Below are positions 1-7,188 of a stretch of 7,188 bases of DNA, piece by piece. This DNA is from Nocardia sp. GTDB lineage: Bacteria > Actinomycetota > Actinomycetes > Mycobacteriales > Mycobacteriaceae. The translations under genes were made by a program, and so were the position numbers. The DNA is taken from NCBI GenBank assembly GCA_013361595.1, contig JABFXT010000553.1, forward strand, positions 1 to 7,188. The letters are read 5' to 3'. The notes beneath the pieces were generated by a model, which saw nothing but the letters and a program-made list of their open reading frames with translations, had not been told where the DNA came from and made no database searches. Numbering within the stretch: the first letter of the stretch is position 1; every line of letters begins with the position of its first letter.

Positions 1-547
1 CGCCGGTCTCGGTTCCGCGGGCGCCGGGGTGCTCAACACCGGTTCGGCGGGGGTGGGCTCGGCTGCTGTCGGCTCGGCCGCCGTCGGTTCCGCCGCGGTC
101 GGTTCGGCTGCGGTCGGATCCGCGGCAGTGGGTTCGGCCGGTGTGGGTTCGGCGGTTCCGCTACTGGCACTGTTGTTTCCGGTTCCGGCGGCGCCTCCAC
201 CGCCGGTCGGCCCGCCGCTCGCGCTGCCCGCACCGGGCGGTACCGGTGGCCCGTCCGCACCGGATGTGGCTGTCGCGGTCCTCGCTTCCCCCGCCGCCCC
301 GCCGGTCGCCGCCGCACCCGCTCCGGGGGACGCTCCCTCGATCGCCGCCGCACCGCCGAACCATGCGGTGCGGCCGACGAATGCCGAAGGTCTGCTGCCC
401 GAACCCAAGGTGTTGTCGGTGATCGGGGGGTTGATCGCGCTGGCCATCGCCGGGACCGGTTCGGCCGTGGTGAGTTACCAGAGTGCCGCCCAGGCGCAGG
501 CACGGGTCGATGCCGCGCGCGCCCAATTCTTCGGAACGGGTGCGTGA
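1..547 (+). CDS. 3' part of an Ala/Gly/Pro-rich single-pass membrane protein, family not recognised
   Basis: The frame is open to the left edge, so the N-terminus is missing; 181 residues are visible. In order they show a GSAAV/GSAGV pentapeptide array, a Pro/Ala-rich spacer that probably lacks a fold, one hydrophobic segment (VLSVIGGLIALAIAG..., encoded at 410-478) and a 22-residue tail rich in Ala, Gln and Arg ending QFFGTGA. The single helix near the C-terminus suggests a membrane-anchored protein with a long flexible part on one side; which side is not certain. The stop codon overlaps the start of the metallopeptidase gene (GTGA), so the two are almost certainly translated from one mRNA. 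I do not recognise the family. The low complexity could mimic a surface or wall-spanning linker, but that is inference. Opposite-strand frames here are shadows of GC-rich codon use. Confidence 0.75.
   Translation, partial: AGLGSAGAGVLNTGSAGVGSAAVGSAAVGSAAVGSAAVGSAAVGSAGVGSAVPLLALLFPVPAAPPPPVGPPLALPAPGGTGGPSAPDVAVAVLASPAAPPVAAAPAPGDAPSIAAAPPNHAVRPTNAEGLLPEPKVLSVIGGLIALAIAGTGSAVVSYQSAAQAQARVDAARAQFFGTGA
41..157 (+). repeat. 15-bp tandem repeat coding for GSAAV/GSAGV pentapeptides
   Basis: Seven full 15-base units and a shortened eighth lie in frame in the first gene: GSAGV, five GSAAV, GSAGV, then GSAV. The protein units are nearly identical, but the codons for Gly, Ser and Ala vary from unit to unit (ggc/ggt/gga, tcg/tcc, gcc/gct/gcg/gca). 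This suggests an old array kept by selection on the peptide rather than a recent slippage product. The sequence before it (AGLGSAGAGVLNT) looks like degenerate repeat, so the array may start before the window. Confidence 0.85.
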
Positions 548-1065
548 TCGCGATGACACAGAGCCGGACACAGAGCGCTCGTGCCTATCGCCGGGTGGCG
601 GCGGCGGTCGACGCGGTATGCGCGGTCGCGGCGGACGCGGATGCCACCACCCTCGAACAAGTGGTGGACGCGGTGGCCGCCGAACGCGGCCGGCCGATCG
701 AGATCGCGGATGCCGATCTCGGCCCCGGGGTCTGCGGACAGCGCCGTTACTACCCGGCCAAGGACATCATCGTGCTGGCCAGTGCGCTGCCGAGCCGCGA
801 CCACACGCTGGCCCACGAACTGGGGCATATCGTCTTCGATCACGAAGGCGCTCCGGCCACCGAGGTGACCCTCGAGGTCAGCGACGAACTCATCGCCTAC
901 ATGCTGAGTCAGCGCGCTCATCAGACCGCACTCGAGGACGGTGCGGACGATCAGTCGGAATGGGAGGCCGAAACTTTCGCCGCCATGCTGATGACGCGGC
1001 TGCGCGTATTCAACAGCCGGGGCGCTGGCGTCTCGGTCCTTCGATTCGATGAGGCTCTGGGATGA
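544..1065 (+). CDS. ImmA/IrrE-family zinc metallo-endopeptidase
   Basis: A 173-residue cytosolic protein of the ImmA/IrrE (formerly DUF955) type. The zinc site is visible: HELGH at residues 91-95 in the context TLAHELGHIVFDHE gives two His ligands and the catalytic Glu. The downstream SEWEAETFAAML segment (about 138-149) matches the family's EAxxFA helix, whose first Glu (Glu141) is the likely third ligand. Family members typically cut or inactivate HTH repressors (ImmA on ImmR, IrrE on DdrO); the substrate here is unknown. No HTH domain is fused. The GTG start overlaps the previous stop and has GGAA seven bases upstream; ATG at 553 is an alternative, three codons shorter. The stop overlaps the next gene's ATG (ATGA), so it is the middle gene of an operon and may act on or near the two flanking membrane proteins. 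The call rests on motif and layout. Confidence 0.9.
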   Translation: MIAMTQSRTQSARAYRRVAAAVDAVCAVAADADATTLEQVVDAVAAERGRPIEIADADLGPGVCGQRRYYPAKDIIVLASALPSRDHTLAHELGHIVFDHEGAPATEVTLEVSDELIAYMLSQRAHQTALEDGADDQSEWEAETFAAMLMTRLRVFNSRGAGVSVLRFDEALG

Positions 1066-2084
1066 CGTTCTGGTTGACCGCCCTGATCGTCTGGGTCGCC
1101 GCGGGTGCGCGGGTGGGACGAGTGCTCGTGAAGCCGGCGACCACCGCGCGGGTGGCGATCGTGGTGGCCGTATCGGCTGTCGCGCTGGCCTGCACCGTCG
1201 CGGTTCCCGATGTGGCGCTCGCCATCGACAATTTGCTGCCCGGCGGGTTGCCGCCGGGCCGGCTGTCGGAGGGGCTGGTGGTCGCGGCATGGCTGCTCTT
1301 CACCACCGCGACCTCGGTGGTCGCTTCGGCGGCCTGGCCTGTGGTCTCGCGCCGTAATCTGCGCCAGATCGCCGGGGGGATATACGGAACCGGGTTGTTC
1401 GCCGCGGCCGCCACGGCGAGCACCTCGTTCGCCGCGGGCTGGGTGGTGACCGCGCTGGCCGGGATATTCGTCGTGGTCACCGGTCTGCGCAATCTGAGCT
1501 GGACCGCGCTCGGCCGTGGGATCGCCGTCTATGTCACCGGCACTGTGCTGGTGGTCGTGCTCGCTGTCGGTGCGCTGGTCCGCAGTGCCACCGGTGCCGC
1601 TCGATCCGCTCCGGGTGAGCCCGGCTGGGCCTGGCCGTTCTGGCAGATCGCCGCGTTGCTCATCGCTTTCGGTGCGGTGTGGATCGTGGTCGAGATGTGG
1701 GTGCGTGCCCGGTTGCTGCTGCGCCGCGTGCGGACCTTGCACAAGGTGCTGGTCGAACGTTTCCCGGAGGTCGTCCAGGAGGAGACCGGCACCGCGACCC
1801 AGCTCAAGGCCTCCGACCGGGTCGCCCAGATCATGGATGCCCTCTATCTGCAGTCCGGTGGCGGGGTCGAGATCGCCACTGCCGGAGAACCTCCCGCCGG
1901 GGTGGCCGAGCGCGCCGGGCGGGTGGCGCAGTGGACACGGCATCCACTCGGTCCGGCCGTGGTGGATTCGCGATGGATAGCGCCGCCCGAGGGCATCAGC
2001 CCGCGTGGCTGGGTGCAGGCGATCGCTGCCGCCTTCGAAGCACAGCCGGAAACCTCTGAGCGTGCCGGGGTCGCGATTCACTAG
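1062..2084 (+). CDS. Seven-helix membrane protein, MAB_1171c-like (DUF6545-type C-terminus)
   Basis: A 340-residue integral membrane protein. Hydrophobic helices are visible at about residues 2-17, 30-49, 70-93, 104-121, 123-141, 153-173 and 192-212. Helix 7 is followed by a basic stretch (RARLLLRRVRTLHK) and a hydrophilic C-terminal domain of about 120 residues that should be cytosolic. Architecture and gene neighbour fit the actinobacterial MAB_1171c 'putative transporter' family, which I recall lying next to ImmA/IrrE peptidases and XRE regulators; the transport function of that family is a label, not a demonstrated activity. The ATG overlaps the peptidase stop and has GAGG seven bases upstream, so translation is likely coupled. 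It is the last gene of the operon. It could equally be a membrane sensor whose cytosolic tail meets the peptidase. The membrane topology is clear; the family name is less sure. Confidence 0.75.
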   Translation: MTFWLTALIVWVAAGARVGRVLVKPATTARVAIVVAVSAVALACTVAVPDVALAIDNLLPGGLPPGRLSEGLVVAAWLLFTTATSVVASAAWPVVSRRNLRQIAGGIYGTGLFAAAATASTSFAAGWVVTALAGIFVVVTGLRNLSWTALGRGIAVYVTGTVLVVVLAVGALVRSATGAARSAPGEPGWAWPFWQIAALLIAFGAVWIVVEMWVRARLLLRRVRTLHKVLVERFPEVVQEETGTATQLKASDRVAQIMDALYLQSGGGVEIATAGEPPAGVAERAGRVAQWTRHPLGPAVVDSRWIAPPEGISPRGWVQAIAAAFEAQPETSERAGVAIH

Positions 2085-2227
2085 TTGCCGGGGGTATGCG
2101 GTATACGCGTTACGTCACTGTGATTATGGTCGGTGAAGGCTTCGAAATCGTGCCGAGCGGTCGGTCCGGATTCTTCCGTGCCGCAGATGTTCAGGCATAC
2201 CGATAGCTCCACCGAAGAAGTCTTGCC

Positions 2228-2252
2228 ATCCATGGGAACTCGGTGCATGGAT
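2228..2252 (+). terminator. Weak hairpin downstream of the membrane-protein operon
   Basis: The arms ATCCATG (2228-2234) and CATGGAT (2246-2252) are perfect complements around an 11-base loop, followed by TTCT. The stem is short and there is no real T-run, so it is a weak terminator candidate at best. The long hairpin just after it is the better end point for the + strand operon. Confidence 0.25.
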
Positions 2253-2266
2253 TTCTAGTGCACAGC

Positions 2267-2311
2267 TGTGAGCGCGGTGCGACCCCGCTCGGGGATCGCA
2301 CCGCGCTCACA
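2267..2311. terminator. Long GC-rich hairpin between convergent units, likely bidirectional terminator
   Basis: A perfect 16-bp stem (TGTGAGCGCGGTGCGA at 2267-2282 with its complement at 2296-2311) is extended by CCCC/GGGG (2283-2286 with 2291-2294) around the loop GCTC, with one unpaired A at 2295. It starts 7 bases past the stop of the EspR-like gene on the - strand and lies 182 bases past the membrane-protein stop on the + strand. Neither side has a T-run, as is common for actinobacterial hairpin terminators. A 10-bp palindrome, CACAGCTGTG (2261-2270), overlaps the left arm. Confidence 0.75.
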
Positions 2312-2318
2312 GTGACTG

Positions 2319-2735
2319 CTATTCGGTGCCGTCCGGAGGAATTTCGGGCAAGCCCTCGCTTGCTCGCAGTTTCTCCGCCATGGAGGTGAGCAGATTCTGC
2401 GACTCCTCCGACAGGTCGAACGCCCGGCTGGACAGCCGGCGCAGACCGTAACCCTGTAGCTGCGATAGGAGTTCCAGATCATGGTCGATCTTCGCGGCGT
2501 AGATGTCGTTGAAGAAGTAGTCGGGCTTCACCTTGAAGAACTTCGCCAGCGCCGCGACCGTCTCATCGGAAGGATTTGTGCGCTGGCCCGACCGTAACTG
2601 CGACAGATACGGTTTGGAGATCGGATGACCGGATGCCGTCAGTGCTGCCGCTACCTCTGCATTGGTATGCGGCTTTCGCCCTGGGGGATGCACGGTTTCG
2701 AACAGCTTGTTCAGCCGCGCCGCGAAATCAGCCAT
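2319..2735 (-). CDS. espR: EspR-like helix-turn-helix nucleoid regulator
   Basis: A 138-residue DNA-binding protein closely resembling mycobacterial EspR (132 residues), which binds many sites, bridges DNA and regulates the espACD genes of ESX-1 secretion in M. tuberculosis. Shared features are the N-terminal FAARLNKLFETVHPPGR, the recognition region KPYLSQLRSGQRTNPS (about residues 41-56), the AALAKFFKVKPDYFF segment and a helical C-terminal part (about 81-125) corresponding to the EspR dimerisation region. The ATG at 2735 was chosen because it begins the EspR-like MADFAARLN; GGGCGG lies six bases upstream. A GTG at 2759 would add eight residues with no EspR counterpart. The gene stands alone on the - strand, converging on the metallopeptidase operon. 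It is an XRE-type regulator near an ImmA-type peptidase, but EspR itself is not a known peptidase substrate. Whether its targets here include ESX genes cannot be seen. Confidence 0.85.
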   Translation of the reverse strand: MADFAARLNKLFETVHPPGRKPHTNAEVAAALTASGHPISKPYLSQLRSGQRTNPSDETVAALAKFFKVKPDYFFNDIYAAKIDHDLELLSQLQGYGLRRLSSRAFDLSEESQNLLTSMAEKLRASEGLPEIPPDGTE

Positions 2736-2757
2736 TGTGAGCCGCCCAATTCCCTTC

Positions 2758-2771
2758 ACTGTACTAACAGT
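2758..2771. promoter_or_regulatory. Inverted repeat upstream of the EspR-like gene, possible operator
   Basis: ACTGT-N4-ACAGT (read on either strand) sits 23-36 bases upstream of the chosen ATG, in the AT-richest stretch of the window (about 2758-2820). On the - strand, TTACTG followed 18 bases later by TAGGTA just upstream resembles a weak sigma-A-type promoter. Autoregulation is plausible but unproven. Confidence 0.3.
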
Positions 2772-2860
2772 CGTTATCTCGGATACCTATCATTGATATT
2801 AGCGGCTCAGTAACTGAAAACCTACGCCTGAATCAGGATTTCCTTGAAGCTTCCAGGCAC

Positions 2861-3000
2861 GTATCAGGGGAAGTGGACCGTGGTACCGCGTTTGCGGGTT
2901 GCCCGCACCGGACTTGTGGACCTCTGATACGGCCAGGTAGCCGCCCGTCGCGGGGGTCTTCCCGGATGGGCGGTGAGTAGCCTCTGGATAGCTGGTATCC
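2861..3000 (+). ncRNA. Candidate structured RNA, three adjacent stems, unknown family
   Basis: Stem 1 closes GTATCAGGGG (2861-2870) with CCTCTGATAC (2921-2930), with an inner hairpin GCGGG-TTG-CCCGC (2894-2906) and a possible AAGT/ACTT pairing (2871-2874 with 2912-2915). Stem 2 pairs CCGCCCGTC (2941-2949) with GATGGGCGG (2965-2973), with inner CGGG/CCCG around loop GGTCTT. Stem 3 is GGATA-GCTGG-TATCC (2986-3000). In stems 1 and 2 the one non-Watson-Crick position is G-U if the + strand is transcribed and A-C if the - strand is, which favours a + strand RNA. No known RNA family was recognised and no clear promoter or T-run was seen. It could instead be a protein-binding palindrome cluster or remnant of a small mobile element. 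Confidence 0.35.
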
Positions 3001-3059
3001 CTTCCATAGCCGTGCCATATCCATTGTGTGGCGTACGACACGTCTGCCCGAAGTTGAGA

Positions 3060-3069
3060 TGAACGTTCA
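3060..3069. promoter_or_regulatory. 10-bp palindrome TGAACGTTCA
   Basis: A perfect palindrome, with a further GTTGA (3053-3057) and TCAAC (3067-3071) inverted pair around it. It could be an operator, but no gene start lies close on either strand, so the assignment is weak. It does not match the KstR operator because the AAC and GTT halves lack the two-base spacer. Confidence 0.2.
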
Positions 3070-3097
3070 ACCTACCGGGTCGAATTTGTGAACGACA

Positions 3098-3138
3098 CGG
3101 GGCCCGCACAGGTGTGGTTGGTACCTGTACGGGCCCCG
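3098..3138 (-). terminator. Terminator hairpin of the thiolase gene
   Basis: CGGGGCCCGCACAGGT (3098-3113) pairs with ACCTGTACGGGCCCCG (3123-3138) around a 9-base loop. It lies 34 bases beyond the thiolase stop in the - direction. The single non-complementary position (3107 with 3129) is G-U on the - strand and C-A on the + strand, which fits use as a - strand terminator. Confidence 0.75.
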
Positions 3139-3172
3139 ATGTGCTGTAGCAATAGGGAATTCGGCCGGGCTA

Positions 3173-5751
<2,579 letters not shown>

Positions 5752-5769
5752 CGGTCCCACCGAACGACT

Positions 5770-5810
5770 GGTCCGGCCCCGCACCCTCCGGTGTGTGGGC
5801 CGGTCCTTTT
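5770..5810 (+). terminator. Terminator of cyp125
   Basis: CCGGCCC (5773-5779) pairs with GGGCCGG (5797-5803); an inner CACC/GGTG (5782-5785 with 5790-5793) encloses the loop CTCC, and outer GG/CC flank it. TCCTTTT follows the right arm, giving a short T-run in the + direction. It begins 19 bases past the cyp125 stop. Confidence 0.75.
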
Positions 5811-5847
5811 CGCGGGCGCGAAACCTCTGGTGCCGAATGTACGAAGA

Positions 5848-5878
5848 GTTCTGCCCCGCACATCGTGCGGGGCAGAAC
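5848..5878 (-). terminator. Terminator of the NTF2-like gene unit
   Basis: A perfect 14-bp stem, GTTCTGCCCCGCAC (5848-5861) with its complement (5865-5878), and a three-base loop. It lies 52 bases past the NTF2-like gene's stop in the - direction and faces the cyp125 terminator, so the two convergent units are insulated from each other. The stem is symmetric and could stop transcription from either side. Confidence 0.75.
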
Positions 5879-5930
5879 CGAATGCGGGGATGAAGCGGCC
5901 GCGCCGGGAGGGAAACCGGCCGGCCGCCGC

Positions 5931-6347
5931 TCAGGTGGCCGGTGCGGCCGTCGCCATGGCCCGGTCGACTTCCCAGAAGGCGCGCAGGGCCAGGATCTTG
6001 CCCGCATCGTCGACCTTGTAGGTGAACACGCCTTCCGCATCGATCCGGTGGCCACCGACAATGCTGCGGATGGTGCCGGTGAACGCGACTTCGGCACCAC
6101 AGGCGAACGAATCACCGAAAAGGAAATCGATGGAATCGGTGGCGGCGATCGCTTTGTCCCAGAACGCTCCGATGGCCGCCGGGCCACGATGTCCGTTGCC
6201 TTCGGGATCGAAACCGGACGGGCCGATGGGATCCTCCACGATGCCGTCCGCGGCGAACAGGGCGAGCCAGGCGTCCTTGTCGCGGGCGCGGACCGCGGCT
6301 TGGGAGGCCAGCCCGGCCGCCCGGGCGGGATGTTGCTCGCTGCTCAT
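5931..6347 (-). CDS. NTF2/ketosteroid-isomerase-fold protein, Rv0760c-like
   Basis: A 138-residue small protein of the NTF2 / SnoaL / ketosteroid-isomerase fold. It resembles what I recall of M. tuberculosis Rv0760c: the DKDAWLALFAADGIVEDPIGPS segment (residues 23-44), the GxxAIGAFWDKAI helix (about 55-67), EGVFTYKVDDAGKI (105-118) and a final LRAFWEVD strand. Asp39 in EDPIG lies where classic ketosteroid isomerases have the catalytic base, but the protein has no Tyr before residue 110, so the usual N-terminal oxyanion Tyr is missing. A delta-5-3-ketosteroid isomerase role is therefore not assured; a lipid-binding or other isomerase/lyase role is possible. The ATG has AGGA six to seven bases upstream on the - strand. 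It follows the F420-type oxidoreductase gene by 59 bases and is probably co-transcribed with it. The sterol genes next door make a steroid substrate plausible. Confidence 0.8.
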   Translation of the reverse strand: MSSEQHPARAAGLASQAAVRARDKDAWLALFAADGIVEDPIGPSGFDPEGNGHRGPAAIGAFWDKAIAATDSIDFLFGDSFACGAEVAFTGTIRSIVGGHRIDAEGVFTYKVDDAGKILALRAFWEVDRAMATAAPAT

Positions 6348-6366
6348 AGGAGTTCCTCTCGACAGG

Positions 6367-6403
6367 TCCGTGGGTGCCGCCGATATGCGGCGGCACCCAC
6401 GGA
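6367..6403 (-). terminator. Perfect 16-bp hairpin between the oxidoreductase and NTF2-like genes
   Basis: TCCGTGGGTGCCGCCG (6367-6382) pairs perfectly with 6388-6403 around a five-base loop. On the - strand it begins 3 bases past the oxidoreductase stop and ends 19 bases before the NTF2-like ATG, overlapping neither the start codon nor its Shine-Dalgarno sequence. There is no T-run. With so little room for a promoter after it, it is more likely a partial terminator or an mRNA 3'-end stabiliser that sets the ratio of the two products than a full stop. Confidence 0.6.
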
Positions 6404-6406
6404 GTG

Positions 6407-7188
6407 TCAGTTGATCGGGTTCTGGATGTGCTCTTCGGCGAATGCGCGCAGCGCGTCCTTCTTCGCCTCGATATCACCGTCGAAGCCGATACCCGCGGCC
6501 AGCCAGGGGATCACGATCGCGTCGGTGACACCGGCGTCGTACTGCTCCTGGTAGCCGTCGCGACCGAACTTGTCGATACAGACCGCCTGGATCTCGAACG
6601 GCACCTCGGCCCGACCGTATTCGGCGCGGAGTTCACCGAGCCGGGCGATGGTGCTCTGCAGATCCTCGAACTTCATCATGGCCGAGGTCCAGCCGTCCCC
6701 GACCTTGGCGGCCCGGCGCAGCGCAACATCGGTGTGCCCACCGATATAGAACGGAACCGGTGCGCTCGGCGCCGGGCTCATCTGCAGTTCGTCGAAATCG
6801 AAGAACTCGCCGTGGTATTCGACCATGCCGCCGTCGAGGACTTTCTTGATGACCTCGATCATCTCGTCGACGCGGGCGCCGCGGCGCGCATAGGGCACGC
6901 CGCACCACTCGAATTCCTCCGGCGCCCAGCCGATGCCCACACCGAACCCGAACCGGTTACCGGACAGGTTCGCCACCGACCCGACCTGGCGGGCGAGCAG
7001 CAGCGGATTGCGGGACCCGAGTTTGAGGACATTGGTGTAGAAGCGCAGCCGGGTGGTCACCGCGGCCATGGCGGTCGCGGCGATGAGCGGATCCACCCAC
7101 GGCGTCTCCGGGCCCCAGAAGCGGCTGCCGTCGGGCGTGTACGGATACTTCGCCGCCTGGGATTTCATATAGAACAGCGAATCCGGCA
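6407..7188 (-). CDS. F420-dependent LLM-class (luciferase-like) oxidoreductase, N-terminus outside the window
   Basis: 259 residues are visible and the frame is open at the right edge; the in-frame ATG at 7168 is internal, because the preceding codons (PDSLFY) continue the fold. Family members are close to 290 residues, so roughly 30 to 40 are missing. Typical features are PWVDPLIAATAMAAVTTRLRFYTNV, the glycine-rich GFGVGIGWAPEEF segment, YHGEFFDFDELQMSPAP and PFYIGGHTDVALRRAAKVGDGW, all hallmarks of the F420-dependent flavin-like oxidoreductase family of actinobacteria. These are TIM-barrel enzymes that transfer hydride between coenzyme F420 and a substrate; the substrate cannot be read from sequence. 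It is followed by the NTF2-like gene on the same strand. A role in lipid or steroid conversion is inferred only from neighbours. Confidence 0.88.
   Translation of the reverse strand, partial: PDSLFYMKSQAAKYPYTPDGSRFWGPETPWVDPLIAATAMAAVTTRLRFYTNVLKLGSRNPLLLARQVGSVANLSGNRFGFGVGIGWAPEEFEWCGVPYARRGARVDEMIEVIKKVLDGGMVEYHGEFFDFDELQMSPAPSAPVPFYIGGHTDVALRRAAKVGDGWTSAMMKFEDLQSTIARLGELRAEYGRAEVPFEIQAVCIDKFGRDGYQEQYDAGVTDAIVIPWLAAGIGFDGDIEAKKDALRAFAEEHIQNPIN

Larger units (their letters stand above)
2736..3172. other. Gene-free 437-bp region between the EspR-like gene and the thiolase
   Basis: No convincing protein gene is present; open frames of 60-80 codons on the - strand have no recognisable family and no ribosome binding site that I trust. 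From the left it holds: the presumed promoter region of the EspR-like gene (about 2758-2820); a small palindrome CCTGA-A-TCAGG (2827-2837); a cluster of stable stems (2861-3000, listed separately); a palindrome TGAACGTTCA (3060-3069); and the thiolase terminator hairpin (3098-3138). Since both flanking genes are on the - strand, the EspR-like mRNA could also have a long leader through this region. Confidence 0.7.

Noticed and set aside
41..157. Direct repeats considered as a CRISPR array
   Set aside because: The units are contiguous 15-mers in a coding frame, without spacers.
951..2081. A 376-codon - strand frame opposite the peptidase and membrane-protein genes
   Set aside because: It is rich in Arg, Gly, Pro and His with no domain, and the + strand has an operon with overlapping stops and starts, good RBS spacing and real motifs.
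2096..2206. A 36-codon + strand frame starting ATGCGGTATACG just after the membrane-protein gene
   Set aside because: The G-run before it is too close to the ATG to act as a ribosome binding site, and there is no membrane segment or known peptide motif; too weak to call.
2861..2930. The folded element considered as a tRNA or known riboswitch
   Set aside because: There is no T-loop GTTCRA-type sequence, anticodon arm or conserved core of the cobalamin, FMN, TPP or c-di-AMP riboswitches that I could match.
2799..3041. An 80-codon - strand frame between the EspR-like gene and the thiolase
   Set aside because: No recognisable family, no convincing ribosome binding site, and it coincides with stem-forming sequence.
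3060..3069. TGAACGTTCA considered as a third KstR operator
   Set aside because: KstR sites need two bases between AAC and GTT; here the halves are directly joined.

Overview
The window is high-GC actinobacterial DNA, most likely from a Nocardia-like member of the Mycobacteriales. The clues are an EspR-type nucleoid regulator, a MAB_1171c-type membrane protein, and a divergent pair of steroid catabolism genes (fadA5-like thiolase and cyp125) with KstR-type operators between them. Genus and family assignments come from recalled protein sequences, not from a search.

Region 1 (1-2084, + strand) is a tight operon of three genes whose stops and starts overlap. First is the 3' end of a low-complexity Ala/Gly/Ser/Pro-rich protein with a pentapeptide repeat and one C-terminal membrane segment. 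Next is an ImmA/IrrE-type zinc metallopeptidase (HELGH). Last is a seven-helix membrane protein with a cytosolic C-terminal domain (MAB_1171c / DUF6545-like). It looks like a membrane-linked signalling or proteolysis module; its substrate is unknown.

Region 2 (2085-3172) holds a long hairpin terminator shared by convergent transcription units, and an EspR-like helix-turn-helix regulator on the - strand. Between that regulator and the thiolase is a 437-bp gene-free stretch. It contains several stable inverted repeats, and G-U pairing suggests that a structured RNA could be made from its + strand.

Region 3 (3173-5751) is the divergent fadA5-cyp125 pair. CYP125 starts oxidation of the sterol side chain at C26, and FadA5 carries out thiolytic cleavage during side-chain beta-oxidation. 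The 143-bp intergenic region has one full match to the KstR operator TnnAACnnGTTnnA just upstream of cyp125 and a one-mismatch copy just upstream of fadA5. The two are 80 bp apart and share the core AACGTGTT, so sterol-responsive control of both genes is likely. cyp125 is followed by a terminator, so it is not the head of a longer operon here.

Region 4 (5752-7188) has two - strand genes: a partial F420-dependent luciferase-like oxidoreductase running off the right edge, then an NTF2/ketosteroid-isomerase-fold protein resembling Rv0760c. A perfect 16-bp hairpin lies between them, and another strong hairpin ends the unit. Their position next to sterol genes suggests, but does not show, a role in steroid or lipid metabolism.
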